This document shows, piece by piece, positions 18,455-26,496 of a stretch of 64,000 nt of DNA. The notes beneath the pieces are model-generated. The model searched no databases and was not told the origin of the DNA. It saw only the letters and a list, made by a program, of their open reading frames with translations. Source of the DNA: Marinobacter caseinilyticus (lineage in GTDB: Bacteria; Pseudomonadota; Gammaproteobacteria; Pseudomonadales; Oleiphilaceae); assembly GCF_011074955.1 (NCBI RefSeq), contig NZ_WUQJ01000037.1:62001-126000 (forward strand), read 5' to 3'. The first letter of the stretch is position 1, and every line of letters begins with the position of its first letter. A program made the position numbers and the translations under genes.

Positions 18455-19201
18455 ATGAAAGACCAAACGGCCCATCAGAAGGCCGAGGCCCTGACCCATG
18501 AACAGGTAGCGGAGTACTTGCGGGCGAATCCGGAATTTTTTGTCGAGCAAGACGAGCTGCTTCGGAGTCTGACGTTACCGCATGACAGTGGTCGGGCAAT
18601 TTCGCTGGTGGAACGTCAGGTTCACCTGTTTCGAGAACAACGTGACACCCTGCGCCACGAACTGGTTGAACTGGTGTCGATCGCCCGGCACAACGACCGA
18701 CTGTTTGAGAAAAGCAAACGCCTGCTGATGCAGGTCATTGAAGCGCGTTCGCTGAACGACATGGCCGCCGCCATCGATGACAGTATCCGAGGTGATTTCG
18801 GCTTGGACGCCGCCTCCGTCATTCTGTTTACCGACAGCGGTCTGCCATCCGCTCCGGAAGGCGCGTTGCATGTGGTGCCAACCGGGGTTGCCAAAGCCCG
18901 GTTGGGCGACCTGTTGGACGGCCAGAGGGCCGTGTGTGGGCAGTTTCGGGACAGCGAGCGGGCGTTTCTGTTTCCTGGGCGGGATGAGCCCATTGCCTCC
19001 GTGGCGCTGGTCCCCTTGCGTGGCGATGAACTGATGGGGGTGTTCGCAGTTGGTAGCCTGGAGTCCGGTTATTTCGACGAGAGCATGGGGTCGCTGTTCC
19101 TGACCTATATCAGCGATACGCTCAGTCGCCTGCTGCCGCCGATGCTCCAGCGCTATACGGCCGCCACGCCGCTGGCGGACGTCGCCGCCGAGAACCGCTA
19201 A
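18455..19201 (+). CDS. DUF484 family protein
   Basis: A 248-residue cytoplasmic protein of the DUF484 family, with an N-terminal helical part that includes EQVAEYLRANPEFFVEQDELL and SLVERQVHLFREQRDTLRHEL, followed by a GAF-like domain. It is always found between dapF and xerC in Pseudomonas-like genomes; the function is not established. A strong GGAAGGAG precedes ATG 18455 by about six bases. Only two bases separate it from xerC, so the two are co-transcribed and probably with lysA-dapF. Confidence 0.9.
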   Translation: MKDQTAHQKAEALTHEQVAEYLRANPEFFVEQDELLRSLTLPHDSGRAISLVERQVHLFREQRDTLRHELVELVSIARHNDRLFEKSKRLLMQVIEARSLNDMAAAIDDSIRGDFGLDAASVILFTDSGLPSAPEGALHVVPTGVAKARLGDLLDGQRAVCGQFRDSERAFLFPGRDEPIASVALVPLRGDELMGVFAVGSLESGYFDESMGSLFLTYISDTLSRLLPPMLQRYTAATPLADVAAENR

Positions 19202-19203
19202 GA

Positions 19204-20178
19204 ATGGCCCGGCCTGCCGCTGATCATCGCGCGGGCCCGCCGGCGGTCAGCGTGCCGGAATCGCTGAGCTTGCCCCTGCAGCAATTTGTTGAACATCTGG
19301 CGTCGGAGCGACGGCACGCTGCTCAAACCTGCCGTAATTACCACAGTGATATTCACCGCTTAGCGGAACATCTGGTTCAGCTTGGGATGCCGCAATGGTC
19401 CGATCTGACCATGGCCGACCTGCGCCGTTATGTGGCTGTTCTCAGCCGATCCGGCCTGGGCGGGCGCAGTGTTGCGCGGCACCTGTCGTCTATCCGCCGC
19501 TTTTACGACTTCCTGCTGCGTGAAAAAAGCGTGCGTGACAATCCCGCGCTTGATGTGCGGGCGCCCAAATCTTCGCGCCGATTGCCTGGGGTGGCCGATG
19601 TGGATCAACTTAAGCACCTGTTGGATGTCGAGCCCGATGACCCGCTTGAAATTCGGGACCACGCCATGTTCGAGTTACTGTATTCGTCCGGATTACGGTT
19701 GTCGGAGTTGATCGGCTTGAATACGGCGGCGCTGGACATGCGGTCAGGCGAGGTTCGAGTGCTGGGTAAAGGCAGTAAAGAGCGGGTGCTGCCAGTTGGA
19801 AAAAAAGCACTGATGGCAATACAGGACTGGCTCAACGTCCGTCCAAACTACGCCCCTGATGGCGAGCCGGCGTTATTCGTCAGTCAGCGCGGTGGCCGCA
19901 TCAGCCCGCGGTCGGTGCAGCTTCGTTTGCAACGCTGGGGGGTGGCGAAAGGTGCAGACCAGCGCCTGCACCCACATTTACTGCGGCACTCATTTGCCAG
20001 CCATGTGCTCGAGTCCAGTGGTGACCTGAGGGCGGTTCAGGAGTTACTGGGCCATGCCGACATTGCCACCACACAGATTTATACCCATCTGGATTTCCAG
20101 CATCTGGCCAAGGTTTATGACCAGAGCCATCCCCGGGCCCGTCGTGGCAAAGGCTTCAAGCCGGAAAGCGACGCTTGA
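19204..20178 (+). CDS. xerC: Tyrosine recombinase XerC
   Basis: XerC acts with XerD at dif to resolve chromosome dimers at division. The 324-residue product has the SAM-like core-binding domain (about 20-110) and the catalytic domain (about 125-305) with the full set of active residues: R165 (SGLRLSEL), the beta-hairpin lysine in GKGSKER, H258 and R261 (HLLRHSF), H284 (LGHAD) and nucleophile Y293 (IYTH). The first 15-20 residues are longer than in Escherichia coli, so the start may be later. The gene closes the conserved lysA-dapF-DUF484-xerC cluster; the HAD gene that often follows is absent. Confidence 0.94.
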   Translation: MARPAADHRAGPPAVSVPESLSLPLQQFVEHLASERRHAAQTCRNYHSDIHRLAEHLVQLGMPQWSDLTMADLRRYVAVLSRSGLGGRSVARHLSSIRRFYDFLLREKSVRDNPALDVRAPKSSRRLPGVADVDQLKHLLDVEPDDPLEIRDHAMFELLYSSGLRLSELIGLNTAALDMRSGEVRVLGKGSKERVLPVGKKALMAIQDWLNVRPNYAPDGEPALFVSQRGGRISPRSVQLRLQRWGVAKGADQRLHPHLLRHSFASHVLESSGDLRAVQELLGHADIATTQIYTHLDFQHLAKVYDQSHPRARRGKGFKPESDA

Positions 20179-20264
20179 TGCAGAGCCAGGGGTGCGTGCG
20201 ACGGTTCGATCATTTTCACGGCGTCGGTGGTTGAATGCGACTGACGAATTATTGAGGGACACGC

Positions 20265-21965
20265 GTGGCGACCGATGAACATTGGAAACAAAAATACGTG
20301 AAGGAACGTGAGTCTGCGGAAGTTCGCGAGCGCGACAGGGAAACGCAAACTCATGTGCTTGAACGCCTGGTCGTGCGAACCAGTCTGGCGGCGGAAGGTC
20401 AGGAACCTGAACTTGATCGGACCCTGGCGCAGCTTCGGGATCAACTCCGCAAAGACAACGCCGACCTGAATCCGTTGCGACAAATACAGGACGCAATAGA
20501 CCGGCAGTTGATCGCCCTGGATGATCGTAAAATCACCACGAACCGGCAGTTGGGGGCGACGTTGGGTGAGCTGGTTGCTGCGCTCAGAAGCCACACCCTG
20601 TTTGCGGCCGAAACCAAGGCGCTAAAACAGCTGGGTCAGGCACTGAAACGTCCTGAAACCCTTCGTGAAAATTTGCTTGGCTGGTTGGCCGAAATTACCG
20701 CATTGGAAACGCGGGTCTTGTCCGGTGCGACGGATCAGAGGCCGTCGACGGGCCTGCGGGAACGATTGTTTGGCCGCAAACCGGAGGCGTCCGCGCTGGT
20801 TGCCACTGGCGCACACGAGGGCGCCGAACCGAAGGCCATGACTGCACCGCCACTGGCGTTAGCGCCGGAGCCGGCAGTGGCGGCAGAGGAGACCGACCAC
20901 AGCCTGCGGTTTGCTGGCCGGGTTGCAGAGTTGTTGGAGCAATTTCTGCAACGGGTGAAGCTGGCTCCGGCGGCCCAGGCCAGGGCGGAAGAGATACGCC
21001 GACGGTTGGCGCAGAGTGGCAACTGGGATGAACTCAGGTATTCCATGTCCGAGCTTGCAGACCTGATGGTTGCCGCAGTCAGTTATGGTCAGCAGGAGTT
21101 CGAGTCGTTTCTGACCCGTTTGGATGAGCGCCTGGCGGCCTTACACTCACACTTTTCCGCGCAGGCGGACGTCAGCGCGAATCGCCGCACTGCATCGGAT
21201 CTGCTTGAGCGGAAATTATCGGACGACTTGCGCGCCCTGGGCGATGACGTTCGTGGGTCCACCGACGTGGAGCACCTGAAACAGTCGGTTGGTCGCCACA
21301 TCGACTCCATCTCCAGTTCACTGGCCCAGTACCGTGACTCGGATGCCGATCGGGAAGTCCAGTTGAGGCTCCAGCTGGAAGCGATTAAAGCAAAACTGGC
21401 GGCCGCGGAAGCCCAATCCGAACACATGCAGCAAAAACTTCGTGAAGAGCGTAAACGTGCGTTGACGGATGTTTTAACCCAACTGCCCAACCGCGAAGCC
21501 TGGGGTGAGCGGCTTGAGTTCGAATACACCCGATGGCAGCGTTACGGTCATCCGACTACCCTGTGTGTGTTGGACATTGATCACTTTAAACGCGTCAACG
21601 ATGCGTTCGGCCACAAGGCGGGGGATCGGGTGATTCAGTGGGTGGCAAAAACACTGCAAGAGCGACTGCGCAACACCGATTTTGCCGCCCGGTACGGGGG
21701 CGAGGAATTTGTGGTACTGCTGCCGGAAACCGAGCCCGACGTTGCCTGTCAGGTGATTGAAGGCCTGCGTCTGTATGTATCAGAGCTGCCCTTTCATTTT
21801 CAGGGCGAACCGGTGCAGGTGACCTTTTCGGCTGGCTTGTCGGCGTTTACGCCCGGTCCGGACGCCACTATCATCTTCGATCAAGCGGATAAGGCGCTGT
21901 ATCGCGCGAAAGCCGCAGGCCGAAACCAGTGGGTACTGGCGCGTGACGACGCGCCGGATCAATGA
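20265..21965 (+). CDS. DgcP-like diguanylate cyclase
   Basis: A 566-residue soluble protein with a long helical N-terminal region (about 1-400, much of it coiled coil) and a C-terminal GGDEF domain with intact signature GGEEF at 478-482, so it should make c-di-GMP. The opening pattern MATDEHWKQKYV...LVVRTSLAAEG resembles DgcP of Pseudomonas aeruginosa, which is recruited to the pole by FimV; this similarity is from memory. No RxxD inhibitory site was found just before GGEEF. The start is GTG 20265 after GAGGGAC. The last seven bases overlap the convergent DUF2789 gene. Confidence 0.85.
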   Translation: MATDEHWKQKYVKERESAEVRERDRETQTHVLERLVVRTSLAAEGQEPELDRTLAQLRDQLRKDNADLNPLRQIQDAIDRQLIALDDRKITTNRQLGATLGELVAALRSHTLFAAETKALKQLGQALKRPETLRENLLGWLAEITALETRVLSGATDQRPSTGLRERLFGRKPEASALVATGAHEGAEPKAMTAPPLALAPEPAVAAEETDHSLRFAGRVAELLEQFLQRVKLAPAAQARAEEIRRRLAQSGNWDELRYSMSELADLMVAAVSYGQQEFESFLTRLDERLAALHSHFSAQADVSANRRTASDLLERKLSDDLRALGDDVRGSTDVEHLKQSVGRHIDSISSSLAQYRDSDADREVQLRLQLEAIKAKLAAAEAQSEHMQQKLREERKRALTDVLTQLPNREAWGERLEFEYTRWQRYGHPTTLCVLDIDHFKRVNDAFGHKAGDRVIQWVAKTLQERLRNTDFAARYGGEEFVVLLPETEPDVACQVIEGLRLYVSELPFHFQGEPVQVTFSAGLSAFTPGPDATIIFDQADKALYRAKAAGRNQWVLARDDAPDQ

Positions 21966-22192
21966 CGCAACTGTGCATCCAGCTCGTCAATAATTTCGGC
22001 CCAATCGGAATCGTCGGCAATGCCCTCGCGCAAGAAACGCGATTGCGACTCGCTCCAGAACGGGGCATCGATCAACTTGACGTAAGGTTCCAGCGGCGAG
22101 TGTGCGGTGATGAACTGGCGGATGTCGTCGTCACCGGCTGGCAGGCCGAGCTGCTCAAACAACGTTGTCAAAGTGTGGTTGCTGGTGTCCAT
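21959..22192 (-). CDS. DUF2789 family protein
   Basis: A 77-residue protein starting MDTSNHTLTTLFEQLGLP and containing LIDAPFWSESQSRFLREGIADD, characteristic of DUF2789, a small acidic family of unknown function common in Gammaproteobacteria. The ATG at 22192 has CAGGAG seven bases upstream; a longer open frame running to 22447 crosses the intergenic region and the next gene and is not used. It overlaps the end of the diguanylate cyclase gene by seven bases and is divergent from the sensor kinase gene. Confidence 0.85.
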   Translation of the reverse strand: MDTSNHTLTTLFEQLGLPAGDDDIRQFITAHSPLEPYVKLIDAPFWSESQSRFLREGIADDSDWAEIIDELDAQLRH

Positions 22193-22243
22193 TGCAAAAC
22201 TCCTGAGTGGTGACACTGCCAAGCCTATCCATAATAGCGCTGA

Positions 22244-22272
22244 GTGACAAACTGATGCATTACCCTTATTAC
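22244..22272 (+). promoter_or_regulatory. Candidate sigma-70 promoter of the BvgS-like kinase gene
   Basis: GTGACA (22244-22249) and TATTAC (22267-22272) are separated by exactly 17 bases and lie 27 bases upstream of the start codon. The hexamers match the consensus at five and four positions. Confidence 0.4.
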
Positions 22273-22298
22273 TGTAGCCAAATGATTCAGGATCTCCA

Positions 22299-25103
22299 AT
22301 GATCGGCTGTCGGCGCGCCGTTCTTGTGCTGGGGACTATGTTGCTGCTGGTGTCGTCTTTACGTGCAGACCCGCAACTCCCATCGCCACTTCCAGTGCTG
22401 GGTGTCACGGATCTGGAATGGTTGGCGGACCAGGACCGGTTTACCATCGGAGTGCGACCGAGTCAGGTGCCACTCGCATTCCAAACCGCTGACGGCGCAC
22501 TGGCCGGCACCTACGTGGATTATCTCAAGACTCTCAGTGCCAAGCTTGGCAAGCCCATTGACCTGGTGGCAGGTAACGATCAGGCGTTGCAGTCCCAGCT
22601 GGTTCGCGGCGAACTCAGTGCTACCCTGACCACCCGGGCGCCGGGGCAGCCTTTGGCGGAAGGCCTGGCGGCCACTGCCCCATTGATGACATTGACGTAT
22701 GGGCTGTTTGTTGATGCCGGCGATGCCAGTATTCGCACCCTGGCGGATCTTGAGGGACGGCGGGTAGCGCTGATCGGCGACGACAGCCACCAGTTCCGCT
22801 TGTTGGACCCGGTGGAGTCGTTTACACCGGTGCCGGTGGATAATGTCAGTGACGCCGTGAGCATGGTCTTATCCGGACGTGCGGATGCATTTCTTGGCCC
22901 GGTTCCGGTGGTCTCGGATTACCTTCAGGCGGCGTTGATCAATGGGGTGGGCGTTGCTGCCCTGCTCAGTGGCGAGGCCGTGGAGGTGGTGCTGGCGGTG
23001 CCGGCAAACGAACCCCAGTGGCTTCGGGTGTTGGATCAGGCGGTAAAGTCCGTGAGCCATATCGAGCATCGGACCATTCGTCAGTCGTGGGCACCGTTCA
23101 CCATGCCGGAAGCCGGATCGGAATTGAATGTCCAGTTGACCGGGGCGGAGCAGGATTGGCTCAAACGTCATCCAAACCTGAAAGTCGCCTTTCGACCAGA
23201 CTGGCCGCCATTCGAGTTTCGCCAGAATGGCGATGTTCGCGGCCTGGTACCAGATCTGGTGGCGCGTATTGAAACCCAGCTAGGTACCGTGTTTAACAAA
23301 CAAGTCATCGGTGACTGGACCAAAGCGGAATCGGCCCTGCGGAATGGCGCCATCGACATCCTGCCCGCCCTGCCGCAGACGCCGCGAAGAGAAGGCGAGT
23401 TCCTGTTCAGCCGCAGCTATCTCAGTCTGCCGATCGCGGTGGTGATCCGGGACGACGGTCGGTTTATTGGCGACCTGCGAGAACTGCGGGGCGAACGGGT
23501 CGGTGCGGTTCAGCAGCTCGCCGGCCATGAGTTCCTGCTGATCAATCATCCCGAGCTAAACCTGTACCCGGTTAATTCCATAGAAGAAGGCTTGCTGGCG
23601 CTGTCGAACGGCGATCTTGACGTCATGGTGACGCACATTCCCGGGGTCAGCTACACCGTGGCCCGGCTGGGTCTCTCAAACCTGCGAATCACCAGTATTA
23701 CCCCATACCAATATGAATTGCGGCTGGCGGTGCGCCAGGGTGAGCCTGAGCTGATGCGCATCATCAACAAGGCGTTGGGTAGCCTGTCAGCCAGCGAAAC
23801 CGATGCTATCTACAACCGCTGGATCAACCTCGATGTTGAACAGGAAACGGACTATACAGTGGTCAGACGGGTGGTCCTGATTGCGCTGGTGGTGGTGATG
23901 ATCTTCCTCTACTGGAACCGTAAGCTGTCCCGTGAGGTGGATGAGCGTATCCGCTCTGAAAATGCCCTGCGCCGCAGCGAAGACAACTTGCGTGCGGCAA
24001 AACTGGAGGCGGAACGGTTGGCGCGCGCGGCGGAAAGTGCCAACCGGGCCAAGAGTGAGTTTCTGGCCAATATGTCTCACGAGATCCGTACTCCAATGAA
24101 TGCGGTTATTGGTTACAGTGATTTGCTCAGCAATACCGTGACCGAGGCGAGACACCGGCACTATCTGGATGCGATACGCGCGGGTAGCCGCAGTTTGCTG
24201 ATGCTGATCAACGACATTCTCGACCTTTCCCGGATTGAGGCCGGTAAGATGCGGCTGGAGTTCGGCCCGTTGGCGGTTCAACGATTGCTGGACGATGTTC
24301 GGCACATTTTTGATCTGCGGGCCCGGGAGCAGGGCATTGAATTGCAGGTTAGCGTGGCACCGGATATGCCGGCGGCGATGATGCTGGATGAAACCCGGCT
24401 GCGACAGGTGATGTTCAATCTGGTGGGCAACGCCATCAAATTTACCCACAAGGGCCGGGTCGAAGTCCATGCCCGGGCACAGCCGGAACACCACAGCAGC
24501 GGTTCGCCGCCGTGCTGCGAATTGATCATTACGGTGTCGGACACAGGCATTGGCATCGCCGCTGATCAGCAGGATCGTATATTCGACGCGTTTGAGCAGC
24601 AGGAGGGCCAAAGTAGCCGCAAGTATGGCGGCACAGGCCTCGGGCTGGCAATCAGCCGCAAGCTGGCACGCATGATGGGTGGCGAACTCACCGTTGAAAG
24701 TAAGCTCGGTGTCGGTTCGACATTTACGTTTCGGCTACCCGGGGTCGAGACGACCGAGCCGGTGTCCTCATCGGAGGACCGCGCTGAGGCGGGCGAGCGA
24801 CCGCTGATAGAAACACTGAACATGCAGGAACGGGGTTGGTTGCGTGATCGGCTGTCGCGAGATTTTGGTGAGGAGTGGAAAACGATACGGGAAAGTGGTG
24901 ATCCGGAGCAGATGCGTGATTTTGCCAACCGGCTGATTCAGTGGGGTGACCACTATCGTTCGCGGGTGGTCACTCAGTTTGGCAATAGTCTGTTGGCGGA
25001 TGTGAGCGACTTTAACCTGGACGCCGTCAATCGCGCGTTGGAACGTTTTCCGCATTTGCTGGGGGAGTCGCCGGAGCAGGAAATTAACCAGGCAGGGGAC
25101 TAG
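22299..25103 (+). CDS. BvgS-like sensor histidine kinase with two periplasmic binding domains
   Basis: The 934-residue product has a signal sequence, two tandem SBP_bac_3 (Venus flytrap) domains (about 45-270 and 285-515), one membrane helix near 522-540, a coiled-coil linker, a HisKA domain with H594 in FLANMSHEIRTPMN, and a HATPase domain with N box NLVGNAIKF, DTGIGI and GGTGLGLAI. This is the BvgS/EvgS architecture but it stops after a helical tail of about 100 residues, with no receiver or HPt domain. No response regulator gene is next to it, so its partner must lie elsewhere. Ligands are unknown; such domains often bind amino acids or nicotinate-like molecules. AGGAT lies six bases before ATG 22299. 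Confidence 0.9.
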   Translation: MIGCRRAVLVLGTMLLLVSSLRADPQLPSPLPVLGVTDLEWLADQDRFTIGVRPSQVPLAFQTADGALAGTYVDYLKTLSAKLGKPIDLVAGNDQALQSQLVRGELSATLTTRAPGQPLAEGLAATAPLMTLTYGLFVDAGDASIRTLADLEGRRVALIGDDSHQFRLLDPVESFTPVPVDNVSDAVSMVLSGRADAFLGPVPVVSDYLQAALINGVGVAALLSGEAVEVVLAVPANEPQWLRVLDQAVKSVSHIEHRTIRQSWAPFTMPEAGSELNVQLTGAEQDWLKRHPNLKVAFRPDWPPFEFRQNGDVRGLVPDLVARIETQLGTVFNKQVIGDWTKAESALRNGAIDILPALPQTPRREGEFLFSRSYLSLPIAVVIRDDGRFIGDLRELRGERVGAVQQLAGHEFLLINHPELNLYPVNSIEEGLLALSNGDLDVMVTHIPGVSYTVARLGLSNLRITSITPYQYELRLAVRQGEPELMRIINKALGSLSASETDAIYNRWINLDVEQETDYTVVRRVVLIALVVVMIFLYWNRKLSREVDERIRSENALRRSEDNLRAAKLEAERLARAAESANRAKSEFLANMSHEIRTPMNAVIGYSDLLSNTVTEARHRHYLDAIRAGSRSLLMLINDILDLSRIEAGKMRLEFGPLAVQRLLDDVRHIFDLRAREQGIELQVSVAPDMPAAMMLDETRLRQVMFNLVGNAIKFTHKGRVEVHARAQPEHHSSGSPPCCELIITVSDTGIGIAADQQDRIFDAFEQQEGQSSRKYGGTGLGLAISRKLARMMGGELTVESKLGVGSTFTFRLPGVETTEPVSSSEDRAEAGERPLIETLNMQERGWLRDRLSRDFGEEWKTIRESGDPEQMRDFANRLIQWGDHYRSRVVTQFGNSLLADVSDFNLDAVNRALERFPHLLGESPEQEINQAGD

Positions 25104-25156
25104 TGTGCGGTCACCCGGGTCCCTGGCGTGTCCGTGCGGATGTTCAGCAGAACGTC

Positions 25157-25525
25157 CTAGAGGCAGTCATATTGGGATTGACGATCAAAGGCCACCGATA
25201 CCATGTCATAGCCGCTGTCCGACAGCGACTGAATCAGTTCCCGGTCTCTCAGCAGGGTCATGCAGATGGTATGAACACTGGCCTGGAGGCGGGTTGATTC
25301 CGGGGCGTCGTCAAAGCGAAAGTCCACAATCAGGTACTTTCGGTCAGCGGTGGAACTTTTAGGGATGATTGTGCGCTCAACACTGTCGTAGCCAATGTAA
25401 GCCGGCTGGCGTTGTGGAAACAGGTCGGACATCAGTACATCGAGGTTCTCGGCCTTGGCGGCTGTACCGGCCAGGCAAGCAGTGATCAGTAACGTTGTGG
25501 GAGAGAGCAGCGATCGCATTGGCAT
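25157..25525 (-). CDS. Secreted protein of unknown function
   Basis: A 122-residue product with a clear signal peptide (MPMRSLLSPTTLLITACLAGTAAKA, cleavage after AKA). The mature part has two cysteines (VHTICMTLL and the C-terminal QYDCL) that could form a disulfide, and a compact alpha/beta pattern. I do not recognise the family. The frame is open to 25582, but the signal peptide fits a start at 25525 or 25519. It is convergent with the sensor kinase gene (54 bases apart) and divergent from the proline-rich protein gene. Confidence 0.65.
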   Translation of the reverse strand: MPMRSLLSPTTLLITACLAGTAAKAENLDVLMSDLFPQRQPAYIGYDSVERTIIPKSSTADRKYLIVDFRFDDAPESTRLQASVHTICMTLLRDRELIQSLSDSGYDMVSVAFDRQSQYDCL

Positions 25526-25605
25526 AGTGGGTCGTCCGATAACAGGGTGTCCAATATCTGGGTTGTCGACCAGCAATTGCAACAGCAGGCTTCCAATAAT
25601 GACAA

Positions 25606-25632
25606 TGTAACTTTACGTAAGTCTACGTTACA
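25606..25632. promoter_or_regulatory. 27-bp dyad, candidate operator
   Basis: TGTAAC (25606-25611) and GTTACA (25627-25632) form a perfect 6-base dyad around a 15-base centre that itself contains TTTACGTAA. It lies 81 bases upstream of the secreted-protein start and about 160 bases upstream of the divergent gene. The spacing suits a dimeric regulator of the MerR or similar class, but the cognate factor is unknown. Confidence 0.4.
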
Positions 25633-25681
25633 AAGAATTATTGCAGAACCTGACGGCGCTCGCTCGAATTATCACCGCTAT

Positions 25682-25701
25682 TTTGCAATTGTTTGCAATT
25701 G
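25682..25701. repeat. Tandem 10-bp repeat TTTGCAATTG
   Basis: Two perfect head-to-tail copies of TTTGCAATTG at 25682-25691 and 25692-25701, spaced one helical turn apart. They lie about 95 bases before the next plus-strand gene and could be regulator half-sites. Confidence 0.5.
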
Positions 25702-25794
25702 GGGTGTTGGATGGGCGCTGCCGTGCGGAATGTTTTCGGTAGGACGGCAGATCAACTATGATGGTTGGTAAGACAGACGCGGAGGACCAACGCC

Positions 25795-26424
25795 ATGTTT
25801 CAACTGGTGTTCAAGGGTGAATGCACACCCGGAACAGAACTCGATCAAGCCCGGGACAATGCACGTTCGTTGTTCAAGGCTTCGCTAGACCAAATTGACC
25901 GGATGTTCAGTGGCCAGTCGGTGGTGATCCGAAACAAACTGGACGAAGCCCAGGCGGCAAAGTACCGGGCCGTGCTGCACAAACATGGGCTGGTGTCTTA
26001 CGTTGAGCGGATGCCGGGGGCAGAACCGGCCCCAAAACCAATGCCACCATCGCCAGCCGAGGCGTCCAGCATCCCGGCACCGCCCGCCAGAGAACCGCAA
26101 ATCAGCGCGTCACAACGCGCGCCCCAGGAGGGCGCGGCCAAATCTTCAACAGACGTACCTGCCCGGGAACCCGGTGACCGGCTCGATGTTGCCGGTGACC
26201 AAGTGGATACCATTTTGTCAGGTTCCGGTCTGTCCCTTGACCCGGTCGGTGTCACCTTGATGCCCCATCAGGAGGTGGAACCGCCGATGTTCCAGCATCT
26301 GGATGCCTGGACACTGGCGCCGGCCGGTAGCGAACTCACGGCCAAACGTGAGGCGCCGCCGCCGATTGTGCCGGACGTTTCACACCTGTCGCTGGTGGAC
26401 GACGAACGCAAAACCACCGAATAA
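25795..26424 (+). CDS. Proline-rich hypothetical protein
   Basis: A 209-residue protein. Residues 1-75 form a compact alpha/beta domain (FQLVFKGECTPGTELDQA...LFKASLDQIDRMFSGQSVVIRNKLDEAQAAKYRAVLHKHGL). This pattern recurs from memory as an N-terminal module in several Pseudomonas-like proteins. Residues 78-140 are a low-complexity Pro/Ala/Ser linker. The C-terminal 70 residues are acidic with no known motif. GGAGGA sits about nine bases before ATG 25795. It lies 72 bases upstream of the patatin gene in the same direction. Function unknown. Confidence 0.7.
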   Translation: MFQLVFKGECTPGTELDQARDNARSLFKASLDQIDRMFSGQSVVIRNKLDEAQAAKYRAVLHKHGLVSYVERMPGAEPAPKPMPPSPAEASSIPAPPAREPQISASQRAPQEGAAKSSTDVPAREPGDRLDVAGDQVDTILSGSGLSLDPVGVTLMPHQEVEPPMFQHLDAWTLAPAGSELTAKREAPPPIVPDVSHLSLVDDERKTTE

Positions 26425-26496
26425 CCTCGCCAGATACCCGGCGGACCTTTCTGGTTTGCCGGACTCATTGCCAGCTAAATCACGGAGGTCACAGAG

